A stretch of DNA of 64,000 nt from Sulfidibacter corallicola (GCF_017498545.1 NZ_CP071793.1:2790001-2854000), one strand, 5' to 3'; positions 25,031 to 34,754 are shown, counted from the stretch's first letter. The notes: generated from the sequence alone by a model not told the origin. A program made the numbers and translations.

Positions 25031-25375
25031 AGCATGCGGGAACTCTGATCATGAACAGCTTCGAATGGTTCATCGGGCCGGCTTACCGCCCCTGATGAAC
25101 CTACCGGGCACGACATCTCTCTCGACATTCAGACACTGCCGGCAGAGGTGGACTTCGACCGGAGAGATCTTGCCAAACAGTTTCGCTTCGCTCTTGATGC
25201 ACTTGATTTGATAATCGTCGGTCGCTTCGATTGGTGGCGCAGGCTGCTCCACCTACAGGCACGACGACACTCTCCGCATGCGGGAACTCCCGGTCAATTC
25301 GCTTCGATTGGTGGCGCAGGCGGCCTTGGGCGGCTACTGTGCAAGGGCCCACCTACCCGGCACTCGATACGCGGG
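25031..25375 (+). repeat. Single and partial copies of the dispersed palindrome repeat
   Basis: ATGCGGGAACTC occurs near 25033 and 25277. CTTCGATTGGTGG or CTTCGAATGGTTCATCGGG follows, then a variable palindromic core, then CCTACC or CCTACAGGCAC-type ends (around 25100, 25250 and 25350). The cores differ between copies while the outer parts stay alike. No gene is seen in this stretch. Confidence 0.7.
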
Positions 25376-25417
25376 CACGTGTTCCGACCTGAATCGCCGT
25401 TACGTCTGGAACGAATC

Positions 25418-26446
25418 CTACCCCAGCGAGCGGATGCGTGCCTGTGGCGACACGATCTCGGTGATGCGAAAGGCGAAATTGCCGTCGACCACCACCACCT
25501 CACCACGGGCGACGAGCTTGTTGTTGACCAACATGTCGATCGGATCGTCCATGGCCTTGTTGAGTTCGATGATCGACCCCGGGGTCAACTTGAGGATGTC
25601 CTGCAACAACAGTTCGGTGCGACCGATTCGAATGATGACTGGCAATTCGATGTCCATCAGGAGATCGATGTTGCCGCCGATCTCGGGCATCGGCGCAGGC
25701 GGCGGCGCGTATTGATAGGCGGGCGCGGCGGCTTGGGGCGGCGGCGCGGCCGCGGGCGGCGGCATGCCGGGCATCGCTGCGGCGGCCGGAGGCGGCGCGG
25801 CAGTGGGGGCGGCGGCCTGGGGCGGCGCTGCGGCTGCGGGCGGAGGCACGGCCTGGGGCGGCGGTTCGGCTTTCTTGTGCAGGCCCTTGTCGATCGAATC
25901 CAGCAACAGCTTGCTCAGGCCCACGTAGAGTTTGGAATTGATGAGACCTTCCAGCTCGATATCGAATTCGACACCCGGAAATTCGTCACCCGCCACCTGG
26001 GTCTTGACCACTTCGGCCTCGTTTCCGGTGACGATCTCCACCTGGCCGATCGAAATGCTGTCGCCGGTTTTCTCGGTCAGGGTCTGACAACTGGCGCCCA
26101 TGATCTGGTTGATCGTCTCACTCAGGGCATCCGAACTGTCCTCGTCCAATTCGGCCGAGTTCTCACCCTCGCCGCCGAGCATCAGGTCGATGATGCGGGT
26201 GGCGTCCTCGATGTTGACGATGAAATAGATGGTCCCTTCCAAGCCCTTGGTGAAGCTGGCTTGGGCGACGATGATCGTGTCCCAGTTGCGCTCTTGGACC
26301 TCGGTCACCGTGAGATAGGCCGAACGCAGCGGAATCAGGTCGATTTCGCGGCCGAGCAACATGCTCAGAACGGTAAACGCCGCGTCGGCGATCACCTCGC
26401 TGACAATGCCGAGGGTTTCGATTTGGTTGGTATTCAGTTCCGACAT
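25418..26446 (-). CDS. fliY: Flagellar motor switch protein, FliY-like (CheC-type N-domain plus FliN C-domain)
   Basis: A 342-residue protein and the last gene of the flagellar operon. Residues 1-190 are CheC/FliM-middle-like; one phosphatase-type signature is intact (Asp106-Glu110-Asn113 in DALSETINQIMG), while the equivalent earlier site (IETLGIVSEVIADAA) lacks the Glu and Asn. A Pro/Ala-rich linker covers ~195-260. The last ~80 residues are a FliN/SpoA domain (IELPVIIRIGRTELLLQDIL, GSIIELNKAMDDPIDMLVNN). It should form part of the C-ring and, as in Bacillus and Leptospira FliY, may dephosphorylate CheY-P. A separate short FliN is encoded at 36463. The gene starts 66 bp after fliM. Confidence 0.88.
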   Translation of the reverse strand: MSELNTNQIETLGIVSEVIADAAFTVLSMLLGREIDLIPLRSAYLTVTEVQERNWDTIIVAQASFTKGLEGTIYFIVNIEDATRIIDLMLGGEGENSAELDEDSSDALSETINQIMGASCQTLTEKTGDSISIGQVEIVTGNEAEVVKTQVAGDEFPGVEFDIELEGLINSKLYVGLSKLLLDSIDKGLHKKAEPPPQAVPPPAAAAPPQAAAPTAAPPPAAAAMPGMPPPAAAPPPQAAAPAYQYAPPPAPMPEIGGNIDLLMDIELPVIIRIGRTELLLQDILKLTPGSIIELNKAMDDPIDMLVNNKLVARGEVVVVDGNFAFRITEIVSPQARIRSLG

Positions 26447-26512
26447 AAGTGCTCTTCAGCCTGTTCCGCGATCGAGGGGCGTTGTGCGGCACGGCGACGG
26501 TGCCGACCGCGA

Positions 26513-27538
26513 TTAAAGGGGTTCGATCTTTTCGTGGACCTGAAAGGACCGAATCTCGCTGTTGATCAACACCTGTCCCTTGTACTTGGGCACCTGGTTG
26601 ACGCTCAACACCATGGGGTCTTCGGGTCTACTGGTAAGCTCAATGATATCACCTCGTTCCAAATTGAGGAAATCCTGAACCGTAATCGTGGAGCCGCGAA
26701 TCTCGGCCCCGACGCCGAAGTACACCCGTTTCATCAGTTCCGAAAGCATTTTCGCTTCCTCGAAGGTCTCGCTCTTCTTGTAACCGGTGTACCATTCCTG
26801 ATCGAACTCTTTGGCGATCGGCTCGAGAATGATCGAGGGAATACAGAAGTTCATCATGCCCACCACTTCCTGGAACTTGACCTCGAACACGATCAGGACG
26901 ACGACCTCGTTGGGGGCCACCACCTGCACCAACTGGGGCGAGGTCTCCTGGGCGTGAATGCGCATATCGAGGTTGACGATCTGTTTCCAAACCTCTTTCA
27001 AGTCTTCCAGAATCAAGCGGATGATGGCTTCGAAAATATTTTGCTCGATGGCCGTCATGGCCCGGATCTCGGTCAGTGGTTCCCCCGGACCGCCCAACAT
27101 CTTGTCGATGATGGGGAACACCAGCGAGGGGTTGATCTCGAGGGCCGCATTGCCTTCCAGCGGTTTCATGGCGATCGAGCTGAAACAAGTGGGATCGGGC
27201 AAGGAGAGAAGGAATTCGGAATAGGTCAACTGCTCCACGCTGACCAGGTTGATCTCCGAAATGGTTCGCAGGTAGGCACTGAGCGAGCTGGAGAAGTTGC
27301 GGGCAAATCGATCGTGCAGGAAGTGGAGCGAGCGCATCTGCTCCTTGGAAACCCGGTCCGGTCGCTTGAAGTTGTAGACCATGACCTTTTTGTATTGCTT
27401 CTGCTTGGGTTTCTCGCGCTCGATGGTTCCCGGCGTCGTGGGCTCCGCCGTCTCCTCGGCCATCGTGGCCACGTCGCCGCCGGATTGAACCGAGTTCAAC
27501 AGGGCATCGACTTCTTCCTGGGTGAGGATTTTTGCCAT
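26513..27538 (-). CDS. fliM: Flagellar motor switch protein FliM
   Basis: A 341-residue C-ring protein of normal length. The N-terminal CheY-P-binding peptide LTQEEVDALLNSVQ is present at residues 5-18. The middle CheC-like domain contains YNFKRPDRVSKEQMRSLHFL and LGGPGEP, and the C-terminal SpoA domain holds VQDFLNLERGDIIELTSRPE. It carries the CheY signal to the rotor and sets rotation direction. It lies between fliA and the FliY-like gene in the leftward operon, separated by 55 and 66 bp. Confidence 0.96.
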   Translation of the reverse strand: MAKILTQEEVDALLNSVQSGGDVATMAEETAEPTTPGTIEREKPKQKQYKKVMVYNFKRPDRVSKEQMRSLHFLHDRFARNFSSSLSAYLRTISEINLVSVEQLTYSEFLLSLPDPTCFSSIAMKPLEGNAALEINPSLVFPIIDKMLGGPGEPLTEIRAMTAIEQNIFEAIIRLILEDLKEVWKQIVNLDMRIHAQETSPQLVQVVAPNEVVVLIVFEVKFQEVVGMMNFCIPSIILEPIAKEFDQEWYTGYKKSETFEEAKMLSELMKRVYFGVGAEIRGSTITVQDFLNLERGDIIELTSRPEDPMVLSVNQVPKYKGQVLINSEIRSFQVHEKIEPL

Positions 27539-27593
27539 TTCGAGTCTCCGTCGATCGGCGTGGCTTCTCCCGAATCGGAATCAGCGGCCAGAC

Positions 27594-28358
27594 CTACTGA
27601 AAGCGGCGCTCCACGTAGCTCTTCAGGGCTTCGCGCAGGCGAATCATGGATTTGGTGTGCAGTTGGGAAACGCGGGATTCGGTAATGTTCAGCACGGTGC
27701 CGATTTCCTTCATGGTCAGCTCGTCGAAGTAATAGAGGGAAACCACGTAGCGTTCCTTGTCCGGCAACCGGCGAATGGCCTCGGACAGGATTTCGGTGAG
27801 TTCGTGCTTCTGGAACTTGTGATAGGGATCGTCGGTACTGCGATCGGGAATGAACGCGATGGCGGACTCGCCTTCCCCACCCTGGCTGTCGTTGTTGTTC
27901 AACTCGACGAACTTGCCCAGCGACACGCCTTTCAGGTTGTCGAGGATCTTGTAGAACTCCTCGAGGCCCACACCCAGGTCGCGGCACAGTTCCTCGTCGG
28001 TGGCATGGCGCCCAAGCTGCTGCTCCAATTGGGCGTAGGATTGCTCGACCATCTTCTTCTGTTTGCGCACCGATCGGGGCACCCAATCGAGACTGCGCAG
28101 GCCGTCGAAGATGGCGCCGCGAATGCGAAACTCCGCGTACGTCTTGAATTTGATCCCGCGTCCGGGATCGAATTTCTCGATCGCATCGATCAGGCCGATG
28201 ATGCCCGAGTTGACGAGATCGTCGATCTCGACGTGATTGGGTAGTTTCATGGAGATACGATGGGCCAGATACTTGACCAAGGGAATGTAGTCTTCAATCA
28301 CATGTTGGCGATCTCCACTGCCATTGGTCTTTTCTGCGGTCTTCGAAGCCTGAGGCAT
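27594..28358 (-). CDS. fliA: Flagellar sigma factor FliA (sigma-28)
   Basis: A 254-residue sigma-70-family factor of the FliA/WhiG type. Region 2 reads YIPLVKYLAHRISMKLPNHV, then DDLVNSGIIGLIDAIEKFDP and YAEFRIRGAIFDGLRSLDWV. Region 3 has RHATDEELCRDLGV, and region 4 has YYFDELTMKEIGTVLNITES with VSQLHTKSMIRLRE. It directs RNA polymerase to late flagellar genes such as flagellin. ATG at 28358 follows a strong GGGGGAGGG; a longer in-frame start overlaps the end of flhG and is rejected. An anti-sigma factor FlgM is not seen in the window. Confidence 0.95.
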   Translation of the reverse strand: MPQASKTAEKTNGSGDRQHVIEDYIPLVKYLAHRISMKLPNHVEIDDLVNSGIIGLIDAIEKFDPGRGIKFKTYAEFRIRGAIFDGLRSLDWVPRSVRKQKKMVEQSYAQLEQQLGRHATDEELCRDLGVGLEEFYKILDNLKGVSLGKFVELNNNDSQGGEGESAIAFIPDRSTDDPYHKFQKHELTEILSEAIRRLPDKERYVVSLYYFDELTMKEIGTVLNITESRVSQLHTKSMIRLREALKSYVERRFQ

Positions 28359-28368
28359 GCCCTCCCCC

Positions 28369-29232
28369 CTACTTTTGCACGAGCAGTTGAAACAGTTGCA
28401 GGAACCCCTTGCCTTCGGTCCACGGGTCATCGTGGTCCAGCAGGGTCGCCAGCGCCTCGAAATTCGCGCGGGCCGGACACTCTGCCGGCGTCAGCATGAA
28501 GGGTTTCTGCAGAACCACACCACGAGCGACCACGTCGTCGTGAACGATGTAGCTCAGGTATTCCAGTTCTTTTTTTAGAAAGTGTTGGATTGCGACCTTT
28601 AGCTTACCATAAACATCCTCGGCTTCTTCCTCCCCTTCGACATCATTCACCACCAATTGCAAGCGAGCCGCGTCACATTCGCGAAACAAGACCTTGGCCA
28701 GCGCATAGGCGTCGACGATCGAGGTGGGTTCGTCGGTACAGATCATCAGGATTCGATCCGACCCCTGAAGCGTTCGGATCACCAGGTTGTTGACCCCCGC
28801 CGCGGTGTCGATGAACATGAAATCGAACATCTCCTCCAGCTTGAGCAGATCGGTGCGCAACTGATCCAGTTGTTGCACGGGCAGGTAGCCGGCGTCCATG
28901 ATGCCCGAAGCACCCGGGATCAGGTAGAGGTTGTCGGTGACCTTGACGAGGATTTCGAGCAGGGTCGCCTGGCCCTCGATGACGTGCGACAGATTGCGTC
29001 GCGGATCCATGCCCAACAGGATGTCGATGTTGGCGGTGCCCATGTCGGCATCCAACATCAGCACCTTGCGCCCGCGTTTGGCCAGGGTGACCGCCAGGTT
29101 GACGGTGATGTTCGACTTGCCCACGCCGCCCTTGCCGCTGCTCACGGAAATGATCTCGCATGAACTCTTGCCGCCGGGGCCCTGGCCCCGTTTCAGGGCG
29201 GCGACGCGCCGCAGGGTTTCTGCCTGATCCAT
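28369..29232 (-). CDS. flhG: Flagellar number/placement ATPase FlhG (MinD-like)
   Basis: A 287-residue MinD/ParA-type ATPase. The deviant Walker A is SVSSGKGGVGKSN, switch I region VLMLDADMGTANIDILLG, switch II FIDTAAGVNNL. A short N-terminal helix with QAETLRRVAAL resembles the DQAxxLR motif by which FlhG stimulates FlhF GTPase. It controls flagellar number and placement together with FlhF, encoded directly upstream; the ATG overlaps the flhF stop by one base (TGATG). The C-terminal part is slightly longer than in some homologues. Confidence 0.94.
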   Translation of the reverse strand: MDQAETLRRVAALKRGQGPGGKSSCEIISVSSGKGGVGKSNITVNLAVTLAKRGRKVLMLDADMGTANIDILLGMDPRRNLSHVIEGQATLLEILVKVTDNLYLIPGASGIMDAGYLPVQQLDQLRTDLLKLEEMFDFMFIDTAAGVNNLVIRTLQGSDRILMICTDEPTSIVDAYALAKVLFRECDAARLQLVVNDVEGEEEAEDVYGKLKVAIQHFLKKELEYLSYIVHDDVVARGVVLQKPFMLTPAECPARANFEALATLLDHDDPWTEGKGFLQLFQLLVQK

Positions 29233-30716
29233 CACACCACGCCTCCTCGTGCGGCCTCGAGACCTTGCCCCGCGAAGAGTCCGGCCAGCAGGGGACGGCT
29301 GGCGAACTCGAAATCCTCGGGCACGTTCTGGCCGGTGGTCACGAAACTCACCGGCTTCTTGGTCTTGACGATCTGGGTGAACAGCGACCCGTACGCGGAT
29401 GTCTCGTCCAGTTTGGTGAATATGAGGTACTCGGGGTTCAAGGGATCGAACCGGTTGATGATGTCCGCCAGGTCGGCGCTCTTGGTCGTGGCGCTCAGGA
29501 CCAGATGGACCTCGATGTCGCTCTGGTCGTCAAAGAAGTTGCGCAGGTTGGCCATGCCGATCTCGTCGCGCTGGGAGTGCCCGGCGGTATCGATCAGCAC
29601 CAGGCTCTTGTCCTGGTGGAACTGGATGGCTTGACGCAGCTCGTTGGTATTCAGGGCCACCTGCACCGGGATCTCCATGATCTTGGCGTAGGTCTTCAAC
29701 TGCTCCACCGCGGCGATGCGGTAGGTGTCGAGCGTGATCAGCACCACCTCGGCCCCGGCCTGCAAATGGGCGTAGGCCGCCAGCTTGGCCACCGTCGTGG
29801 TCTTGCCGACGCCGGTGGGTCCCACCAGCGCCACCACGCGCGGCCGGCCTTCGCTGACCAGCTCGGGGCGGGCCACGTCCACCAATCCCGCGAACAGCGT
29901 CTTGAGGTAGGCCTTGACACGCTTGACGTTGTCCTTGTGCTCGTCCTTCATGCGCTCGTGGGCCATCTTGATCATCTTGGCGGCGATGTTCTCATCCACG
30001 CCGGTGTCCTTCATCCACTGGTAGATGGTGATCATGGCCGGCGAGAGCTTGATTCCGGCGATCGGCGACTGGTTGCGAATGACGCTGTAGAGCAGGCCCT
30101 TCATCTCCTGCAGTTCCTTCTGCAGCGGGCTCAGGTCGGTATCCTTTTCGCCCAGGTCGGCCACCATCGATTTGATCTCGTTGATTTCCTTGCGCAGCGG
30201 ACGACCGTCGCGCTCCCCCTCGGACCGCTTCTTGTCGCGTTTGGGCGAAGCCGTCTTGATGGCGGCGCCGTAGATGGCGTCGAACCCCTGGGAAAAGCCG
30301 TCGCGCCCCAATGGATCCGCGTCGAACAGGCTGTCGTCCGGCAGCACCGTGTTGCCGCCGGCGGTGTAGGTGGGGACCTTGGGAAAGATGCTGTCGGGAT
30401 CCGGCTCGTTTTTGGGAATCTCTTCGGGCTTGACGGCGGGCGGTCGCGGCTTGGCGTCACCACGGCTCTCGAACCCGGTCTCGGAATCCTGGCGGATGTC
30501 GATCGACGGCGCCGGGGCGCTGCCCGGACCGATGGAGGCGATCGCATCCTCCTCCACCGCGGCGGTCACCTGCAGAAAATTCCGGTCACCGAACCCGAGC
30601 GGTCCCTTTTTCTTGATGCTCTTTGTGCCAAGGATGAAGGCGTCCGGACCCATCTCCTGCTTGATCTTCTCGAGGGCCTCTTTCATGCTTGGGGCTTCGA
30701 ATTTCTTGATCTTCAT
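29232..30716 (-). CDS. flhF: Flagellar GTPase FlhF (SRP-family)
   Basis: A 494-residue SRP-type GTPase that marks the site of flagellar assembly. The N-terminal B domain (MKIKKFEAPSMKEALEKIKQ) is followed by a long low-complexity linker, then the NG domain: P-loop VALVGPTGVGKTTTVAKLAA, ITLDTYRIAAVEQL, G3 LIDTAGHSQRDE, and G4-like FTKLDETSAYGSL. Its start overlaps the flhA stop by 4 bp (ATGA), and flhG overlaps its end. The flhA-flhF-flhG-fliA order is typical of bacteria with polar or few flagella. Confidence 0.95.
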   Translation of the reverse strand: MKIKKFEAPSMKEALEKIKQEMGPDAFILGTKSIKKKGPLGFGDRNFLQVTAAVEEDAIASIGPGSAPAPSIDIRQDSETGFESRGDAKPRPPAVKPEEIPKNEPDPDSIFPKVPTYTAGGNTVLPDDSLFDADPLGRDGFSQGFDAIYGAAIKTASPKRDKKRSEGERDGRPLRKEINEIKSMVADLGEKDTDLSPLQKELQEMKGLLYSVIRNQSPIAGIKLSPAMITIYQWMKDTGVDENIAAKMIKMAHERMKDEHKDNVKRVKAYLKTLFAGLVDVARPELVSEGRPRVVALVGPTGVGKTTTVAKLAAYAHLQAGAEVVLITLDTYRIAAVEQLKTYAKIMEIPVQVALNTNELRQAIQFHQDKSLVLIDTAGHSQRDEIGMANLRNFFDDQSDIEVHLVLSATTKSADLADIINRFDPLNPEYLIFTKLDETSAYGSLFTQIVKTKKPVSFVTTGQNVPEDFEFASRPLLAGLFAGQGLEAARGGVV

Positions 30717-32833
30717 ATATCACCCACCACACCGATCGTGACTATGTTGACGTGTGCCGGCACCTCACTTTGACTGAAAATCAACAAGTTGGGCAGGACG
30801 CGCTCCAGCAGGCGCCGCAACGGCATGCGCAAACCCGGGTTCACCAGCAGGATCGGTTGAATGGCGAAGGCCGAACTCTCGATGGACTGATGCAGGTTGT
30901 CAACGAAGCGCTGCGCTTTTTCGGGCGCGATGACGACGAAATTGCCGGAGTCTGTTTGTTGTATGGATTCGGTCAGCTTGCGTTCCAATTCGGGGTTCAG
31001 GGCGATGATGGCCAACTCTTGACGGTCGTTGAGATAGGGCGCGACGATGCCGCGACTGATGGCCTGACGCACGAGGTCGGTGAGGGCGAAGGGATCCTTG
31101 GTGATCATGCCGCCCTCGGCCAGGGCTTCCAAGATGCTGAGTAGGTCGCGAATCGACACGCGTTCGACCAGCAGGTTCTGCAATACGCGCTGCACCACAC
31201 CCAACGGCATGATGTTGGGCACCAGGTCCTCGACGATCTTGGGATAGGTATCGGCCAGGTTGTCCAACAGGGCCTGGGTTTCCTGGCGCCCCAACAATTC
31301 GTCCGCGTGACGCTTGATGATCTCGCTGAGATGGGTCGTCACCACCGTCTGAAGATCGACCACCGTGTACCCCAGGTTCTGGGCCTCGTCCTTGAGCTCC
31401 TCGCGAATCCAGTAGGCGTCGAGTCCGAACGCCGGTTCGCGGGTCAGGATGCCCTCGACCTCCGCCGTCGCCGTTCCGGGGTTCATCGCCAGGAGGTGGT
31501 TGAGCATGAGTTCTCCGGTCGCCACCGACACCCCTTTGACCAAAATCGAGTACTGGTTGGGTCGCAACTGTAGGTTGTCCCTGATGCGGATGGGCGGCAC
31601 CACCATCCCGAGTTCCAGCGCCAATTGGCGACGGATCGATTTGATCCGTTCCAGGATATTGCCGCCTCGCTTCGTATCTACCAGAGATATCAGTCCATAG
31701 CCTACTTCTAACCCCATCATATCCACTTTCAGGAGTTTTTCAACAGGTTCCGGTTGCGGCAACGCCGGCGCCGCCTTCTTGCCGGGTACCGCCTCCGCCG
31801 CTTTTTGATCCGGTGGCGCACCCGGTCCCAAGGCGGCGGCGACCGGTTTCTCCTCCTCGACGGTGTGTTTGTAGTAGGCGAGCCCCAGCAACGCGGTGCT
31901 CAGCGACCAGAACGCAAGGGTCGGCAGGCCCGGCACCAGCCCGAACAAAAACAGCGATCCGCCCACGAAGGCCAGCGGTTTCTTGTCGAAGAAAACCTGG
32001 CCCATGACATCTTCGCCCAGCGATTTCTTGGCCGTGGCGCGCGTGGTCAGCAGGCCGGCCGCGATCGAGATGAACAGCGAGGGCATGGCGCTGACCAGGC
32101 CGTCGCCGATGGTCAGGATGGTGAAGGTGGCCGCGGCCTCCGCGGCCGGCATGTCGTGGCGAATGACGCCGAAGGTCAACCCGCCGATGATGTTGATGAC
32201 CGTGATCATCAAGCCGGCCATCGCGTCCTTGGCGACGAATTTGATGGCACCGTCCATCGAACCGTAGAAATCGGCTTCGTCCTGCAGGTCCTGGCGCTTG
32301 CTCTTCGCTTCCTGCTCGGTGATCAGGCCGGAGTTGAGATCGGCGTCGATGGACATCTGCTTGCCCGGCATGGCATCCAGGGTGAACCGGGCCGTGACCT
32401 CGGCGATCCGCGAGGAACCGGTGTTGATGACCATGATCTGAATGGTGATCAACACGATGAAGATCAGGATGCCGATCATGTATTCGCCACCGACCACGAA
32501 CTGGCCGAAGGCCTGGATCACGGTTCCCGCCGCGCCGGGCCCCTCGTGACCGTGCAGCAGGATGACCCGGGTCGAGGCCACGTTGAGGCTGAGCCGAAAC
32601 AGCGTGGTCAACAGCAACACCGACGGGAACGCCGAGAACGCGGTGGGTTTCGGCATGTACATCACGGTGATCAGAATGGTGAGGCCGATGGTGAAGTTGG
32701 CGGCGATCATGATGTCCAACACGATGACGGGCATCGGGATCATGAACATGACCAGCATGACCAGGATCACCAAAGGGGTGATCAAGTGCTGGTGATCGCG
32801 AAGTTTGGACGTCCACTGAAGAACTTGTTTCAT
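30713..32833 (-). CDS. flhA: Flagellar type III export protein FlhA
   Basis: A 706-residue inner-membrane component of the export gate. Eight transmembrane helices lie in the first ~330 residues (ITPLVILVMLVMFMIPMPVI onward). The FHIPEP-family signature region is seen in SLNVASTRVILLHG and PGKQMSIDADLNSGLITEQE. The cytoplasmic half binds chaperone-substrate complexes and carries the conserved LLNPG-like end VNPGLRMPLRRLLE. Its start overlaps flhB by 4 bp (ATGA). An acidic/proline linker at ~330-370 (GAPPDQKAAEAVPGKK) is somewhat longer than usual. Confidence 0.97.
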   Translation of the reverse strand: MKQVLQWTSKLRDHQHLITPLVILVMLVMFMIPMPVIVLDIMIAANFTIGLTILITVMYMPKPTAFSAFPSVLLLTTLFRLSLNVASTRVILLHGHEGPGAAGTVIQAFGQFVVGGEYMIGILIFIVLITIQIMVINTGSSRIAEVTARFTLDAMPGKQMSIDADLNSGLITEQEAKSKRQDLQDEADFYGSMDGAIKFVAKDAMAGLMITVINIIGGLTFGVIRHDMPAAEAAATFTILTIGDGLVSAMPSLFISIAAGLLTTRATAKKSLGEDVMGQVFFDKKPLAFVGGSLFLFGLVPGLPTLAFWSLSTALLGLAYYKHTVEEEKPVAAALGPGAPPDQKAAEAVPGKKAAPALPQPEPVEKLLKVDMMGLEVGYGLISLVDTKRGGNILERIKSIRRQLALELGMVVPPIRIRDNLQLRPNQYSILVKGVSVATGELMLNHLLAMNPGTATAEVEGILTREPAFGLDAYWIREELKDEAQNLGYTVVDLQTVVTTHLSEIIKRHADELLGRQETQALLDNLADTYPKIVEDLVPNIMPLGVVQRVLQNLLVERVSIRDLLSILEALAEGGMITKDPFALTDLVRQAISRGIVAPYLNDRQELAIIALNPELERKLTESIQQTDSGNFVVIAPEKAQRFVDNLHQSIESSAFAIQPILLVNPGLRMPLRRLLERVLPNLLIFSQSEVPAHVNIVTIGVVGDI

Positions 32834-33900
32834 GCTGTGGCCCTCTGCTTATTCAATTTATAGATAAAGGCCAGAATTTCAGCCACTGGACGGAAAAACT
32901 GATCGGGGATGTCCTCCCCGATTTCGGTACTGTAGTAGAGACCGCGCGCCAGACCGCGGTTCTCGACGATTGGAATCTGCTTCTTGCGGGCCGCCTTGCG
33001 CATGCGCAGCGCCACGTGGTCGATGCCCTTGGCGACCACCCGCGGCGCGTTCATCTGGCCGTGCTTGTATTCCAACGCCACCGCGAAGTGGGTCGGGTTG
33101 GTGATCACCACGTCGGCATTGGCGGCGTTCTGGGCCATGAGCTGCATCAGGCGCTGATAGCCCAACTGGCGCATGCGCTGTTTGACCTTGACGTCGCCCA
33201 GTGCCTGCTTCTGTTCGTCCTTGACGTCGAACTGGGTCATCTTCAGATCTTCTTCGTAGCGGTAACGCTGGTAGGCGTAGTCGATGGCGGCCAGGATGAT
33301 CATGAACAGGATCATCATCATCCAAATCGAGTACACCACATCCCAAACGCGCGAAACGACCATCATCGGGGTCAGCTCGGTCATCCCGTGGAAGTCCACC
33401 AGGTGCGGGGTGGCGGCGTAGTAGATCATCAGGGTCAGCACCAGTATCTTGGCCACGGACTTGGCCAGTTCCATCAGGCTGTTGACACTCGCCAGGGTGC
33501 GCTTGAGGTTGGCGAACACGTTGAGTTTGGACAGTTTGGGTTTGACCGGGGTCCAGGTGATGTGCCAGCCCACCTGGGCGATGTTGGCGGCCAGCGCGGC
33601 CACCAGCAGGGGCAGAAAGATCGGCAGCAGGAGAATCAGGTAGCGCGCGAAGTAGAACTGGTTGATGAGGTTGGAATCGCCGACCACGTCGATGTTGGTG
33701 GCGTTGGCCAGCACGTGGCGCATGATATCGCCCAAACCGTAGGCGACCACCCCGCCCCAGGCACTGATCACCGCGAAGGCCACGATGTACTGCACCAGGT
33801 TGTTGACTTCCATCGAGCGCAGGACCTGGCCTTCGTCCCTCTGTTTCTGCCGTTTCTTGGCCGTGCCTTTTTCGGTTCTTCCCTCGTCCGCCGCGGACAT
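32830..33900 (-). CDS. flhB: Flagellar export switch protein FlhB
   Basis: A 356-residue export-gate protein. A charged N-terminus (GRTEKGTAKKRQKQRDEGQV) is followed by four transmembrane helices and a cytoplasmic autocleaved domain with the NPTH site in ADVVITNPTHFAVALEYK. Cleavage after that Asn switches export from rod/hook to filament subunits. It lies between fliR and flhA, with 12 bp to fliR upstream and a 4-bp overlap with flhA. Length and motif are normal. Confidence 0.97.
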   Translation of the reverse strand: MSAADEGRTEKGTAKKRQKQRDEGQVLRSMEVNNLVQYIVAFAVISAWGGVVAYGLGDIMRHVLANATNIDVVGDSNLINQFYFARYLILLLPIFLPLLVAALAANIAQVGWHITWTPVKPKLSKLNVFANLKRTLASVNSLMELAKSVAKILVLTLMIYYAATPHLVDFHGMTELTPMMVVSRVWDVVYSIWMMMILFMIILAAIDYAYQRYRYEEDLKMTQFDVKDEQKQALGDVKVKQRMRQLGYQRLMQLMAQNAANADVVITNPTHFAVALEYKHGQMNAPRVVAKGIDHVALRMRKAARKKQIPIVENRGLARGLYYSTEIGEDIPDQFFRPVAEILAFIYKLNKQRATA

Positions 33901-33912
33901 GATCCTACCTCC

Positions 33913-34698
33913 TCACCCGGCCCCGAAGTACTTGTAGATCCAGAGCAGGGTTTCGCGATAGTCCGCCAACATTCGAATGAAAAACAGGAAGGTCGGCTTG
34001 ATGACCAGGGCGATCGCGACCAATCCCACCGCGATCTTGAGCGGGAAACCCACCACCAGGATCTGGAGCTGGGGCACCGTTTTACTGATCATGCCCAACG
34101 AAAAATCGATGGTGAACATGACCAGAAAAATCGGAGCCGCGATTTGAAAGCCGGTACTGAAGATCGCGGCGGTCAAATCGAGGACGCGATCCATGGAGTT
34201 CTCGTAGAGACGAACCCCGAAGATCGGAATCAGTTCGTAACTGCGCATCATGATTTCGATGATGATGTGATGCGTATCGGTGAGCAGAAAGATGAGCAAT
34301 GCCAGAAAGCTGTAGAAAAAGGCGAAAATCGAGATCGAGCTGCCGGACTGGGGGTCGACGATGTTGATGAACCCGAATCCGATCATGTAGTCGATGATGT
34401 AGCCCGCGAAGATGATGATTTCGAAGATGATCGAGGCCACGAAGCCGATCGCCGCGCCGATCGTCGCCTCGCCGGCCAGTTGCATGATCAGGCCCGCACT
34501 GGTGGGTTCCGCCTCGTACTGGAGCGGACCCAGCATGCCGGCGAACACCCACCCCAAGGCGATCGTCAGGAACACCCGCACCCGCGTCGGCAGGTTGGAG
34601 GCCCCGAACACCGGCGCAAAGGCGATGATGCCGCCGATGCGGGCCGAGACGAGGATGAAATCGTAAATCCGGGTTTCGAGCAGTTCGAAGGGCGACAT
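33913..34698 (-). CDS. fliR: Flagellar export gate protein FliR
   Basis: A 261-residue inner-membrane protein with about six transmembrane helices and the family features VSARIGGIIAFAPVFGASNL and GEATIGAAIGFVASIIFEII. FliR forms the export-gate complex with FliP and FliQ. It starts 56 bp after fliQ and ends 12 bp before flhB, consistent with one transcript. Confidence 0.96.
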   Translation of the reverse strand: MSPFELLETRIYDFILVSARIGGIIAFAPVFGASNLPTRVRVFLTIALGWVFAGMLGPLQYEAEPTSAGLIMQLAGEATIGAAIGFVASIIFEIIIFAGYIIDYMIGFGFINIVDPQSGSSISIFAFFYSFLALLIFLLTDTHHIIIEIMMRSYELIPIFGVRLYENSMDRVLDLTAAIFSTGFQIAAPIFLVMFTIDFSLGMISKTVPQLQILVVGFPLKIAVGLVAIALVIKPTFLFFIRMLADYRETLLWIYKYFGAG

Positions 34699-34754
34699 GG
34701 TACTCCGCGGTGGGGTGCACGTCGGCTGCGGGCGCGGGGGAGGCGCCGGGGCCG

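Noticed and set aside
24396..25352. Open frames spanning the repeats near 24.4-25.4 kb
   Set aside because: They are kept open by the 84-bp repeat period and contain repeated peptide blocks copied from the repeat in several phases; no ribosome-binding site precedes them.
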